Of a stretch of 64,000 bases of DNA, positions 1 to 9,660 are shown piece by piece. How positions within the stretch are numbered: the first letter of the stretch is position 1; each line of letters opens with the position of its first letter. The position numbers were made by a program, and so were the translations under genes. The notes under the pieces were generated by a model. That model was not told the origin of the DNA and did no database searches. It saw only the letters and a list, made by a program, of their open reading frames with translations. The DNA lies in the NCBI GenBank assembly GCA_949317995.1, contig OX439038.1:33564613-33628612 (forward strand). The letters run 5' to 3'. This DNA comes from Acholoe squamosa. Its lineage: Eukaryota > Annelida > Polychaeta > Phyllodocida > Polynoidae.

Positions 1-624
1 TACATCATACTTAGTATATACCTTTAAATAGACCATAGCACTCTACATCATACTAAGTACATATACCTTTAAATACACCATGGCACTCTACATCATACTT
101 AGTATATACCTTTAAATACACCATAGCACTCTACATCATACTTAGTACATATACCTTTAAATAGACCATAGCACTCTACATCATACTTAGTACATATACC
201 TTTAAATACACCATGGCACTCTACATCATACTTAGTACATATACCTTTAAATACACCATGGCACTCTACATCATACTTAGTACATATACCTTTAAATACA
301 CCATAGCACTCTACATCATACTTAGTACATATACCTTTAAATAGACCATAGCACTCTACATCATACTTAGTACATATACCTTTAAATACACCATGGCACT
401 CTACATCATACTTAGTACATTGTATATACCTTTAAATAGACCATAGCACTCTACATCATACTTAGTACATATACCTTTAAATAGACCATGGCACTCTACA
501 TCATACTTAGTACATTGTATATACCTTTAAATACACCATGGCACTCTACATCATACTTAGTACATATACCTTTAAATAGACCATGGCACTCTACATCATA
601 CTTAGTACATATACCTTCAAATAC
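1..624. repeat. 45-bp satellite array, about 14 units
   Basis: Head-to-tail copies of a 45-bp AT-rich unit that includes TACATCATACTTAGTACATA and CCTTTAAATACACCATGG. Some units are 43 bp, and some carry an extra TTGTAT. The array runs off the left edge. A 72-codon open frame at 488-706 is only the satellite read as a 15-residue repeat and is not a gene. Confidence 0.95.
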
Positions 625-767
625 CAGAGATGCCACTCACTGGTCGACAAAAAAAATCCAGGAAAACTGGACTTTGGACACAGTTTCCGAGTTTAACATA
701 ATTTGATACAAAAATATTGGAATCGAAACCAGGAATTCCTGGTAAACCAGGAAAAGTGGCATCTCTG
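625..767. mobile_element. 143-bp MITE inserted in the satellite
   Basis: The ends are inverted: CAGAGATGCCAC at the left and GTGGCATCTCTG at the right. The satellite hexamer AAATAC is present directly before (619-624) and after (768-773), as expected for a 6-bp target-site duplication. There is no coding capacity. The superfamily is not recognised. Confidence 0.8.
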
Positions 768-773
768 AAATAC

Positions 774-1189
774 ACCATAGAAGTTGCTACATGTGGGCTG
801 TATGAATAGACGGTTCTTACCCTTGTTCTGATCTTAGGTTAGGCAACAATAATTATTTATTTCAGGTAATATGTGGAAAATGTAGGGTAATAGTATGTCA
901 GATTTTGCTTTTCTATTGCAATATGCAGGGGCGTAGGAAAAGGGGGGGGGGGGCAGGGGGGCCCCCCCAATCAACAAGGAGGTGGGGCCTGAGTATGTCT
1001 GGCCCCCCCCCAAATTTGTCAAAAAGTCATAACAAAATGGAAAAGAAACTAAAACGTTGCACCTCAAATTAGATTGATACTGGTGATGGGATAGGGAAAT
1101 GGGGGGCTGAGCCTAAAATCAGAACCAAAAATTACTTTTCTATACAAATTATATATACAGATGTATAGGTGTCATCGCACTTGATATGA
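774..1189. other. no gene seen; G/C homopolymer stretch
   Basis: Apart from G- and C-runs at roughly 942-1016 there is no recognisable feature. Short open frames here are not supported by any family resemblance. Confidence 0.5.
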
Positions 1190-1345
1190 TTTTTCTTTGA
1201 CAGCTATAATGTCTTGAATTGAGTCACAGTGAGTCAGGGATGACTAAATTGACTAAATATCTGCCAAAATACATATAATTGCTTCAAAATTAAAGTGAAA
1301 ATTCTAGGGTCGGCCCTGTTTTGCTAGGTAGGGTCAGGCTACCTG
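1190..1345 (+). repeat. fragment of repeat family Y (right end)
   Basis: It resembles the right half of the element at 9411-9660. Both carry tandem GACTCA-like tracts (TTGAATTGAGTCACAGTGAG), then TTGCTTCAAAATTAAAG, then AGGGTCGGCCCTGTTTT and GGTAGGGTC near the end. The left end is missing here. Confidence 0.6.
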
Positions 1346-2132
1346 TATCTCAGTGTGGAGATATGTTGGGTTCTTTGTGTCTCTAATCTAATGCTGACTA
1401 CAATACGTCCATTATTGTATAGATACCCATTCTCTGGCAGGATGCGGGTAATATTTATAGATACTTCTCTTGGGTCTCAAAAAACCTTGGAGTGATCAAA
1501 TGGAAATTCATGAATAGAGATCTTCTATAGGTTATTATGTGTCTCCAGAAACGAAAAAGAAAAGAAATGACGGCAAATGATCTTGAGGACTCCTCCCAGG
1601 CTGTCCCCATTACCAAGACACATTTTTCTTAATACAAAATATAAGGGCACACGTTTCTCTTCAGTCTTACTACCTGTCAGCAAGCCCCATGCCAAACCAA
1701 CGTGGTTACCAGACTTTGGTACTGAAGACTGTGGTGAGCTTCCAACCATTTCAAGTAACTAAATATGAATTGAGGATTGGGCCTGGTTAGCTACGGCAAT
1801 GATGGTAATTTGATTTATTGCTTCACTTGTTACAATAATGAAAGCGGCCCATCTGGCACCAGGGAGGTTTGTATTCACATTCAATCACACCAGGCACCTG
1901 CCATCCACGTGATAAGCATACACGCCCATACAAGCCCTCTTCCATCGACAGTCCTCCCACCTACCCTCCCTATAAGATCCCAGTACCCAACTACATGTAC
2001 CAAGATGGCTATAAGCCATATCATTGTGTAAGTTGAACTCCAACTCTCATAGAAGCTATAAGTCACATGCCTGCGTGCAGACCGCACCCCTAACACATAA
2101 ATGTTTATGGTGAGAATAATAGAAATGGAATG
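1346..2132. other. no feature identified
   Basis: Non-repetitive AT-moderate DNA. Overlapping small open frames on both strands show no motif or splice-consistent exon that I can recognise. Confidence 0.4.
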
Positions 2133-2272
2133 AGAACGTCATGCCCCAGTAGAAGCTGTAGTTAGTAAATGAGTAATCTAATGTAATTGTACCGTGCCTA
2201 TAAGAACGTCATGCCCCAGTAGAAGCTGTAGTTAGTAAATGAGTAATCTAATGTAATTGTACCGTGCCTATA
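2133..2272 (+). repeat. 70-bp perfect tandem duplication (2 copies)
   Basis: Two adjacent copies of a 70-bp unit that starts near GAACGTCATGCCCCAGTAG and ends ACCGTGCCTATAA. They appear identical, which implies a recent duplication or a collapsed tandem. Confidence 0.9.
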
Positions 2273-2597
2273 AGGCGCACCTCCTATTTTGGGAACTTCT
2301 AAAAGGCGCAGTAAGCCTCAAATTTGTGTATGCAGGAAATTACAGTTCATATAAAGTGTTTTATGGTAGGCACATTCTGCAGGACTATACATGTACGGGA
2401 ATGTATACACTACGTATCAAGTGCTACTTGACCTCTAACATGATCATAAATTCCCACATAAAAGTTGTGCCTTATAGACTAGGGCAGAGGCTAGCTACAG
2501 CTTGTAGAATTGGGCCTACAAAAATTTTTGTGTTCAGGTAACAGGGTCGAAAAAAATTAGGGTAGGTAGGTAGGTAGGATTTTTTTTTTGTTGAGAG

Positions 2598-2846
2598 TGT
2601 AGGGGCCAGCTCTGGCTGTAAGTCCATGGCGGTAGGCCATCTGCCCCGTTCCGGTTGCACCGGCCCTCAGGGGCTGGTCAGCTGGTATAAGCTGCCCCCC
2701 TTGTGTATTATACCGATCCAGATGTAGGTGGAAGGTAGAGAATGTCAGACGGGGAAGTAGCTCAGCGGTAGAGCTTCCGCCTGCAGGTTGGAGGGTCCCG
2801 GGTTCGACTCCCGGTTTCTCCAGGACATTTTCTGCCGACCTCTACA
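2598..2846 (+). repeat. left LTR of the tRNA-bearing TRIM
   Basis: It begins TGTAGGGGCCAG and ends CCGACCTCTACA. The tRNA-like gene occupies LTR positions 154-225, with a TTTT tract (2828-2831) shortly after it that could stop RNA polymerase III. Only one mismatch separates it from the right LTR. Confidence 0.8.
2751..2822 (+). tRNA. tRNA-Cys(GCA)-like gene inside the left LTR
   Basis: These 72 nt fold as a cloverleaf. The acceptor GGGGAAG pairs with TTTCTCC (two G-U pairs). The D stem is GCTC/GAGC. The anticodon stem TCCGC/TTGGA has one mismatch next to the loop, and the loop CTGCAGG gives anticodon GCA. The T stem CCGGG/CCCGG is perfect around TTCGACT. Internal promoter boxes are present: A box TAGCTCAGCGG and B box GGGTTCGACTCC. 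A TTTT terminator starts at 2828. The discriminator base is A, whereas canonical tRNA-Cys has U, so aminoacylation with cysteine is doubtful. It could be a functional tRNA, a pseudo-tRNA or only a Pol III promoter for the element. Confidence 0.75.
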
Positions 2847-2847
2847 C

Positions 2848-2860
2848 TGGTGGAGAAACC
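2848..2860 (+). promoter_or_regulatory. primer-binding site matching the element's own tRNA
   Basis: TGGTGGAGAAACC begins one base after the LTR end. Its complement is GGTTTCTCCACCA, exactly the last ten encoded nucleotides of the LTR tRNA (2813-2822) followed by the post-transcriptional CCA. Extending to 18 nt keeps 16 matches. This suggests priming by the LTR-encoded tRNA or by a host isoform with the same acceptor end. Confidence 0.75.
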
Positions 2861-3119
2861 AGCAGCCCCGTTTCTGGAGATCCCAGCCCCCAGGGGCTGG
2901 CATCCAGTGGTAGCTCCCCCCTACGTGTGTGTCATACCAATCCAGGTGTAGGTGCCTGGAACGGTATAATACAGATACGCTTCGACCCTGGCAGTACTGT
3001 GTACTGGTAGGTCAACTGGGAAGTCAGGAGTGCCTCACACTGCTTGATAAAGCCCAATCGATCTGGTTGGGAGGAATGCTTGGTGCTGGTTGGCCATGGT
3101 TGAAGCTGGTTGGGAGGAG
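2861..3119 (+). other. internal region of the TRIM, non-coding
   Basis: There is no open frame of note. Positions about 2886-2958 are a degenerate copy of LTR positions about 2662-2733; both carry CAGGGGCTGG, CCCCC, TATACCRATCCAG/CATACCAATCCAG and TGTAGGTG. It ends in the purine tract GGGAGGAG at 3112-3119, a plausible polypurine tract. Confidence 0.6.
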
Positions 3120-3368
3120 TGTAGGGGCCAGCTCTGGCTGTAAGTCCATGGCGGTAGGCCATCTGCCCCGTTCCGGTTGCACCAGCCCTCAGGGGCTGGT
3201 CAGCTGGTATAAGCTGCCCCCCTTGTGTATTATACCGATCCAGATGTAGGTGGAAGGTAGAGAATGTCAGACGGGGAAGTAGCTCAGCGGTAGAGCTTCC
3301 GCCTGCAGGTTGGAGGGTCCCGGGTTCGACTCCCGGTTTCTCCAGGACATTTTCTGCCGACCTCTACA
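3120..3368 (+). repeat. right LTR of the tRNA-bearing TRIM
   Basis: It matches the left LTR at 248 of 249 positions and is followed directly by AGAG, the second copy of the target duplication. Confidence 0.8.
3273..3344 (+). tRNA. tRNA-Cys(GCA)-like gene inside the right LTR
   Basis: It is identical over all 72 nt to the copy at 2751-2822, with the same A and B boxes, GCA anticodon, A discriminator and following TTTT (3350-3353). It is the second tRNA-like gene of the same retroelement. Confidence 0.75.
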
Positions 3369-3460
3369 AGAGTTTTCTTTAGGCCGGCTGTAAATTTCCG
3401 CGCCTACGCGACGCGAATTTGATGCCTGAGATCGGGGGAAAAAAACTTATGTCTTGATAA

Positions 3461-3759
3461 GGCCACACCAAAAAATAAGTTGGTCTACGGATTTCCCTCT
3501 CCATATTTCCGGAAATACATTTTTTTTTTTTTGTTGAAAAATAATCTCGTCTACTGATTTCGCTCGCTTCACTTTCTACAAGTTTTCTCTTTGCGATGTT
3601 TGCAAAAAATTTTTAAAATAAAATTGTTTTCGCTCGCCTCACTTTTCCAGCAAGGAATCCATTGGTCGCCAAAAAATTCTTTAAAAAAAAAATTACGCGC
3701 GCTTGCACCATTTTTTCAAAACAAAAATCCGTAGACCAACTTATGTTTTTGGTGTGGCT
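3461..3759. mobile_element. palindromic MITE Z (copy 1), TAA target site
   Basis: The left end GGCCACACCAAAAAATAAGT and the right end, which reads inverted to it through GTAGACCAACTTATG and TTTTGGTGTGGC, give inverted repeats of about 40 bp. TAA flanks both sides (3458-3460 and 3760-3762). A 3-bp TWA duplication is typical of PIF/Harbinger-type elements. A shorter copy is at 47730-47864. Confidence 0.75.
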
Positions 3760-3850
3760 TAAGTGCCAAATTATCAGATTTTCCCCGAAAATGCCCAAAA
3801 AAAAGTTAGGGTAGGACTAAAAATTTAGGGTAGGTAGCGTTACCTGAACA

Positions 3851-4690
3851 CAACAATTATTTTTTTTATGCCTTGGCTTAAACTCAAGGTGTGGCTTACA
3901 GGAGGGGTTTCTATGTGATCAACTCGACTATCAAAACTATCTATTTTCAAGCCCAAGGTGTGGCTTTATTAATAGCATTTCCTCAGACCCAGCTATATGT
4001 GAGTTGTTTTTTCTGTACCACACTGTCGAGGTTAACGTTGTTGAAACTAGTTATCGGTTTATAATTCAACATCCAGGTAGGGCATAACAGCTGCTGGACA
4101 CCACAATAGAAATGTGACTGTAAGTCCCCCCCCCCTACCTCTCCCATACAATTCATTGGGTTTTGGGTTTTGCCTGAACTAAAAGTTCCTCTCCTGACCA
4201 TGGTAACTATGGTAACGGCAATGTGCGGTATACGGCAATCCCACATATAATGCACACAAATAAATGTGTGTGGTATTATAGTCTGTATTTACATTTGCTA
4301 TGCTTCTCTACATGAGTGGCAAAACCACCTGTGCCTTCTACCACAACGATATAAAGTCTATAGCAATACAATGGTGTAACCCCCCCCCCCCCCAAAAAAA
4401 AAAAAAAAAAAAGGTCCCTACCTGGCAAAACAGGGTTGACCCTAGGTTTTTTCTTCAAGTTTCAAACAACTTTTTATATTAAGAAGATTTTTTTTGAGTC
4501 CATCTAGTCATCCGCGATTCACAACTTTTTTTTTCCTAATGTACACATTATACCGTTAGAGGGTGTGTTTGGGTGGAGGTGGGGGGAAGGGTAGAGGTGG
4601 GGGAGGTATGGAGGCAGGTAGTGAATAAGTGAACAACTCTTGAGAAGGGGTACCAATGGAGATACACTGTAGTAGAAAGCAGGCCCGTAA
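3851..4690. other. no gene; scattered fragments and homopolymers
   Basis: It contains C-run/A-run homopolymers at 4381-4412 and isolated GGTGTGGCTT motifs (about 3890 and 3962) that resemble the end of MITE Z. Nothing else is recognised. Confidence 0.4.
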
Positions 4691-5231
4691 CTACAGTAAA
4701 ACCCCGGTCATAAGCCATGGGGTGAGTTGAGGCCAAAATTATAAGTCGATTTTGGTATTTTTTGAGCTTTTGAAAACCCCCTGCCATAAGCAGGGATCAG
4801 TATTTCATTTCATATTGGAAACAGTGGAATCCAGTAGTCCCCCTAAAACCAAAAAATCTAACCACTTTTGGGGCAAATTTGTGGAAATTTTGTGCATCTT
4901 AGAAAGACACTTCTCTCTGTGAACTATGGTAATCCACGAGTTTAATAATTTATCATAGAACAGACCTAAAAATGAATTAGCATAATAAAAATCGTACATA
5001 TTAGATTAATAAAGGGTTTCAGGTTGTGTAAAGCTGTCTTAGGTCTTACTTCATATTGATTTCTACTGAAATATGGTTAAAAGTAATTCAAACTTTTGGA
5101 AAACCCTGGTGATAAGCCGGGGGTAGACTTTGGGAGAAACCCTAAGAAGCTGGTCTTGGTTCAAAATAATTTAAAAAAAAATTCCGGCATAAGACCGGGT
5201 TTTTATGGTAGCACTTATCGCGGGGTGTTTC
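4691..5231. repeat. possible inverted-repeat element (ACCCCGG-ATAAG ends)
   Basis: AAAACCCCGGTCATAAGCC near the left and CTTATCGCGGGGTGTTT near the right are roughly inverted. Further CCGG/ATAAG motifs occur between them (GATAAGCCGGGG, GGCATAAGACCGGG). Boundaries and class are uncertain. Confidence 0.3.
4795..4841 (+). repeat. 47-bp exact repeat shared with 5762-5808
   Basis: The segment from GATCAGTATTTCATTTC to CCAGTAGTCCC recurs without change at 5762-5808, about 970 bp away in direct orientation. It may be the end of an unrecognised element or a local duplication. Confidence 0.85.
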
Positions 5232-5509
5232 GATTTTCATATAAGATGGACCTTTATCAGTTTACTGCTGAAATTTCATCCAACAATTTCAAGGAATTAC
5301 CTCTTTTAGATACTTCAGTTTTATCAAAATCGGCCACATAAGAAAATTCTCTCTATCATGGTATTCTCTGTAAAAACATGAACATTTGTCCGTAAAAAGG
5401 GATGGAGGGACCCATGTAGACATAATTATTGGAGGGACGCAGGGAGATATAAGCCAGGTTCAGCTCTCTGCGACATTTGAGCATGTTGTCGGTGTGATAG
5501 TGTCAAAAG

Positions 5510-5513
<4 letters not shown>

Positions 5514-5585
<72 letters not shown>

Positions 5586-5610
5586 TTAAACATATCTCCG
5601 TGGGTCACAG

Positions 5611-5697
<87 letters not shown>
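5514..5697. repeat. two (TA)n microsatellites
   Basis: Pure TA runs at about 5514-5584 and 5618-5697 are separated by 33 bp of unique sequence. Confidence 0.95.
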
Positions 5698-5701
<4 letters not shown>

Positions 5702-5971
5702 GGGAAATGGGTAGATTATATGCCAGATGTTTTTTTGGGTGTGGCTTCAATATGTGCCTGAGATCAGTATTTCATTTCATATTGGAAACAGTGGAATCCA
5801 GTAGTCCCATAGGCTTGACCTACGAGCTCCGTATTTCACACACCCCTATGAAATAACCTGGTGCCATATTCCACAGCCAGCAATAAGACACCTCGTGAGA
5901 TAACCCTTAGTGCCCACAACTCGTGAACTTTTGTCTATATATTTCTATTTTTCCAAAGATTCTGTACTCAC

Positions 5972-6091
5972 CTGAGCAAATACTTTGGCCATCTCAAAGG
6001 TTCCGACTGTGTCCATATTAGATGCCATGACCGGTATGCCGCTGTAAGTCCGCTTGGAGTTTCTGAATTCATACTGGCGTTCTAAATCCAC
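5972..6091 (-). CDS. GMPR: GMP reductase, exon 2 (codons 30-69)
   Basis: A 120-nt exon lies between an AG acceptor (rc 6092-6093, AATTCAG) and a GTGAGT donor (rc 5966-5971), phase 0 at both ends. It encodes 40 residues beginning [13 protein letters not shown] and including [16 protein letters not shown], which I recognise as the conserved N-terminal barrel segment of eukaryotic GMP reductase (IMPDH/GMPR family). The enzyme converts GMP to IMP with NADPH in cytosolic purine salvage. It joins exon 1 (18862-18948) in frame. The catalytic Cys loop and later strands are in exons I could not find left of 5966; they probably lie outside the window. The exon is intact and is the only coding island in about 19 kb of repeats. 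Confidence 0.93.
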
Positions 6092-6439
6092 CTGAATTTG
6101 AATAGCAGGAAAAAAGATAGAACTTTAATCTAAAAAAAGAGAAGAGAAGACAAAAACGTTTTGTTAATTACGGTAGACTAGTTGGAAACTACCGAAGCTG
6201 TTAAGAGCCATGCCTTCAAAAAAATCAGCTTAAAAAAAAAATGAAAACTTTCTGACATCCATAGGATAAAAACGAAACAAAGTTGAAAATAAGTTTGCTG
6301 TAAGCCATGAAAATTTCCACTGTGAACCTGTCACTTCAGTGAAAAAAGATTGCCGTCAACATCGATTTTTCCCCTGACAATCTGTCAACTCCGAAATTCA
6401 CATCAATCTCTCAATTAAGGAAAACACATTTGTGACAGC

Positions 6440-7102
6440 TGTTTTATGTCATGGCAGATACGATCGTTACTAAATAAGCAAATGTCAATGAGCATGGGAT
6501 ATTTTTGCATCGTATTGACCGAGGTGAGGCTGTCCGTATTCAAAGATGCCTTATAGGCAGAGTTGAATGCCGACAGGCATCACCAAAGTGAATACGATGC
6601 AAAAATATCCCATGGGAATTGACATTTGCATTTATGTCATGGCCTACAGAGTTAAAATAGCTTTTTTTCCTCTTTTTTCATAGTGCCTGCATCTTGTTTA
6701 TAACCACCATGTTGGATTTTTAACGAGCATATTGTATTCCATCCCCCCATTGAATACGGCGGTTCTAGTACTAATCTACAGCGACGTTCGTATCAGCCAT
6801 GACATATTGGACATGTCGTATTTAATGGGGGGATGGAAAACAATGTGTCCGTATTCAATGGCTGTGCCCTGTTGCAATAAACACAGCTAAATTTAGTTGA
6901 ATTTCTTCATTTAAAAGCTTAAAAACCTGTGTAGCCATGACATAGATGCAAATGTCCACTGCCAGTGAATAATTTTGCATCGTATTCCCCTTGGTGAGGC
7001 CTGTCCGCATTCAACTCTGTTTATAAGGCGTCGTTGAATACGGACAGCCTCACCTCGGGGAACACGATGCAAAACTATTTTCTGGTCATGGACATGTGTA
7101 TA
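6440..7102. mobile_element. foldback element FB, copy 1 (three hairpins)
   Basis: There are three successive inverted repeats. At 6475-6640, TTTTTGCATCGTATT and AATACGATGCAAAAA oppose each other. At 6735-6845, TCCATCCCCCCATTGAATAC is opposed by GTATTTAATGGGGGGATGGA. At 6935-7095, TTTTGCATCGTATTCCCC is opposed by GGGGAACACGATGCAAAA. The outer hairpins are related to each other. A second copy at 14908-17064 is interrupted by insertions, and this copy shows the uninterrupted site near 6777-6800. Confidence 0.7.
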
Positions 7103-7317
7103 TACCGTATTCGTTCTAATAAGCGCAAATGTGCGGAATATTAATTGTTAGATGCTCAGAACCCTATTGAAAGAATTAATTCTAATAAGCGCACCCCCAA
7201 AAGCCTAGAATCGCTGTTTCTGCCCTAGAAATCTTTATTTTTACACTTCATTTGACTAATTTTACACCAGAGTGGGGTCTAAAAAAGGAGGGGGGTGCGC
7301 TTATTAGAGCATTAAGC
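7103..7317. mobile_element. short inverted-repeat element V (AATAAGCGCA ends)
   Basis: The left end TACCGTATTCGTTCTAATAA carries on to GCGCA. The right end reads inverted through GTGCGCTTATTAGAG. An internal copy of TTCTAATAAGCGCACCCCC lies at about 7167. No coding capacity. Confidence 0.4.
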
Positions 7318-8578
7318 CTTGAAGGGTCATTAATGCACTGGTGCATCATACCCATTCGTCAGCATGATACACCAATGAAGCCTCCTTGGGTGTATAGACA
7401 CTGTGGGTCAGCATAGTGCCCTGGTGAGCCAATCAGCAGGGCAGCATTCATGCAATATGGTGATCAACCATGACGACTGCACTATTGGCGCTTGACCCTT
7501 TAAGGGCCGCTATGTAATGCATTAATACCCATTGATTGGTCATCATAGTGCATGAATGAAGCCTGGGCAAGTGACTCAACAGGGCAACATTTAAGCATCA
7601 TGCCGACTCTATACCGAGGTTGCAGGTACCTTACAAGGAGGCACCATTGCTTGATCTGATACCTTGCAAGATAAGCACTGATAACGACCAGCATGGTGGG
7701 AACCAGGTGTTATGTAATCAGGGATATTGCCAGAATTTTTTGCCGATGAGCCAATGGCGCACTTCTGGAGAGATTGATGCACCATTTAGAGACATAATGG
7801 GCCATGAAGTAAGGATGACAACTGTTAGTATGGAAGGAGATTTCTCCTTGTGGACTCCCAATGAAGTTATTTTGCACGTCCATGCCCTCACATGAAGGTC
7901 CCCACTCCACCTTGGTGGTGGACTTATAGGTAAGGCTTAAAAAAAAATGTGAATGTAAGTGGTCCCAATAGATTGTTTAGGATTGAATTCTCTAAAGGGG
8001 TGATATAACATTTTTAACATCTTTTATAATCTTTATTACTAATTTCAATATATTATTGATTCTTATAAGTATAATCAGCATTTTCTAAACACAAAAAGAG
8101 GTCAAAGTTCATAGTAAAGGTTGGAAAATGGGTGTTGGGTAAGGATCTGGGACTCAAAAAAATCATCAAATGCTATTAATAAACAGTACAGATGAGTCTG
8201 ATCCTAGTCGAATTAAGCCACCAATGTTATCTTAATGGGTCAATAACACAAAAGAAAAAAAAACTAAGTGTGGCCCCCCTAGTGTGGGGAGTGAAATGGT
8301 CATACTTACTCCAGTAAATGTTGTGTGTATGTAAACTATGCATAATTGCGCTTTTAGCTATGAATTTAAAGAAATTTTATTATGATTTTGGACCCAAAAA
8401 ATGTTGTTTTATCATCGGACATTTTGTTCAATAACTCTGGTTCTAATAGGAATTTTTTAAAAATTCTGTCCATTTTTGAAAGCCCTATATCAGGGGAAGA
8501 GGGATCCGCCAAATGGCGCACAATATGGTGCAATTAATGCGCCATATTAATGGCGATATCCCTGACTGTAATGCACCC
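7318..8578. other. no feature identified
   Basis: Mostly non-repetitive. The stretch 7320-7600 has several CATCATA/CAATGAAGCC variants suggesting an old degenerate repeat. Open frames on opposite strands near 7620-7910 shadow each other and have no recognisable domain. Confidence 0.35.
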
Positions 8579-8581
8579 TAA

Positions 8582-8825
8582 TGTAGTGGCCATTATTTAT
8601 CAACAGAGGGGGGGGGGGTTGAGGGGGGGCATAAAAAATACAGTCCCCAGCTGAGGGGGGGGGGAGCAAAAAATGCAGATTAAAGAGGGGCACAGAAATT
8701 CTCCACGCCTGCAGCACACTAGGGGGGTGCGGTGCGAAAATCTTTGACTGCTGTCAAGGGTGGGGGGCTCAAAAAGATTTCATGCATCCACGTGAAAACC
8801 CCATTGATAAATAATGACCACTCCC
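8582..8825. mobile_element. MITE H, copy 1 (TAA target duplication)
   Basis: The ends are TGTAGTGGCCATTATTTATC (a variant of GGGAGTGG...) and the inverted GATAAATAATGACCACTCCC. Both are flanked by TAA (8579-8581 and 8826-8828). The interior is G-run rich (AGGGGGGGG tracts). The 3-bp TAA duplication points to the PIF/Harbinger group. This family recurs at 12923, 22617-24365, 37245-37832 and, in a variant form, 26034-31589. Confidence 0.75.
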
Positions 8826-8828
8826 TAA

Positions 8829-9395
8829 AAATGAAAGGAATTTTCTCATTGATCAATAAAGTATCCCGCTAGGTCACTAGCATATCAAGACATGGAGGCT
8901 CTTGGTTAGGCCCCCGACTCCAGAGCAGTGCATCATGGGAGAATTTCTTATCAGCACCCCTTTTCACACCCTTGATCAAAGTCAGTAATGAGACTGATAA
9001 GCTGAACTGCACAGTTAACATAGTCACCTAAGACCCTCCCCTTTGTTTGAGGTGTGAGAGGAGGGGATTAGCCTGATAAGGAGACAATGGGTTAGGTGCA
9101 CAAAGCCTTTGGAACATTTGACGGAGCATTGGGAACGGGAGTAGGATAGAGCTACGAAAGTGGCAAGGGAAAAACATGTGAGGAAAACATGTGACCGCCT
9201 TTGGAAATTTCAAGGTTTTATTTCTCTTGAGTGATAAGATTTAGATTTATAAAAAGGTTATCTCATTAAATTTTAAAAGTATTTGCTATCCATAGATATA
9301 AATTATAACTACACATAGTAATTGAGGAAGAGTCTATTAAAGTATACAGTACAAAGAGGCTATATGTTGATCTAGCTCCCGACTACATGAGGCCA
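8829..9395. repeat. inverted-repeat arm pairing with 12415-12919
   Basis: Several blocks recur inverted in 12415-12919: AGTATTTGCTATCCA, CGACTACATGAG with CTAGATCAAC, and GATTAGCCTGATAAGGAGAC. Each arm is immediately adjacent to a MITE H copy on its outer side, so the whole 8582-13943 region has mirrored architecture around family Y and X elements. Confidence 0.6.
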
Positions 9396-9410
9396 AAAAA
9401 AGTAAGTTGT

Positions 9411-9660
9411 GTGTTTCAGGTAACATGGAGACAAAAATTAGGTAGGGTAGGTCGGAGGTTTTTTTTGTTTTATTTTGTAGTTTTTTTTTAACTACAACAA
9501 AGACATGCGATGACTCTCGGTGATTCGCAATGACTCACGGATGACTTAATTGACTCAAAAGTAGCCCAAAAAATTGTATAATTTCTTCAAAAATGAAGAA
9601 AAACTTTAGGGTCGGCCCTGTTTTACTAGGTAGGGTCGGGTGACCTGAAACAATTTTTTT
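9411..9660. mobile_element. repeat family Y, copy 2 (about 250 bp)
   Basis: The left end TGTGTTTCAGGTAAC and the right end GTGACCTGAAACA are inverted. Short tandem GACTC tracts lie in the middle, then AGGGTCGGCCCTGTTTT. It is shorter than the host copy at 2531-3850. Confidence 0.65.

Larger units (their letters stand above)
2598..3368 (+). mobile_element. miniature LTR retroelement (TRIM-like) with tRNA genes in its LTRs
   Basis: Two 249-bp direct repeats (2598-2846 and 3120-3368) differ at one base (2661/3183) and enclose 273 bp without a gene. Each repeat starts TGTAG and ends CTACA, as LTRs do. AGAG precedes the first (2594-2597) and follows the second (3369-3372), a 4-bp target duplication of the whole unit. 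A primer-binding site lies one base after the left LTR. A purine-rich tract GGGAGGAG (3112-3119) abuts the right LTR. There is no gag or pol, so the element would need an autonomous partner. Each LTR holds a tRNA-Cys-like gene whose 3' end matches the primer site. Families known to carry RNA genes in LTRs include plant Cassandra (5S rRNA); I know of no named animal family like this one. Confidence 0.8.
2531..3850. mobile_element. repeat Y host element, split by two later insertions
   Basis: The outer ends are inverted: TGTTCAGGTAAC at 2531 and GTTACCTGAACA ending at 3850. Both are followed inward by AGGGTAGGTAGG-type sequence. Between them lie the tRNA-bearing LTR element (2598-3368) and a palindromic MITE (3461-3759). 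A shorter relative is at 9411-9660. Confidence 0.6.

Noticed and set aside
1..624. Possible CRISPR-like direct repeats
   Set aside because: Units abut each other with no unique spacers, and the context is a eukaryotic genome.
488..706. Open frame of 72 codons with a repeated 15-residue motif
   Set aside because: It is the 45-bp satellite read in frame; the periodicity comes from the DNA repeat and it ends inside a MITE.
2657..2830. Ordinary host tRNA gene pair
   Set aside because: Both copies sit at the same position of 249-bp direct repeats bounded by TG..CA and an AGAG duplication, so they belong to a mobile element.
2929..3249. 106-codon frame across the TRIM
   Set aside because: It spans the internal region, polypurine tract and part of the right LTR; no protein resemblance, and element structure explains the sequence.
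5514..5697. Possible TATA promoter cluster
   Set aside because: Pure TA microsatellites with no gene start nearby on either strand.
1..5965. Further GMPR exons left of exon 2
   Set aside because: I scanned the minus strand for the conserved segments that follow in GMP reductase and found none. The region is satellite, repeats and unassigned DNA. A short exon could still be missed by eye.
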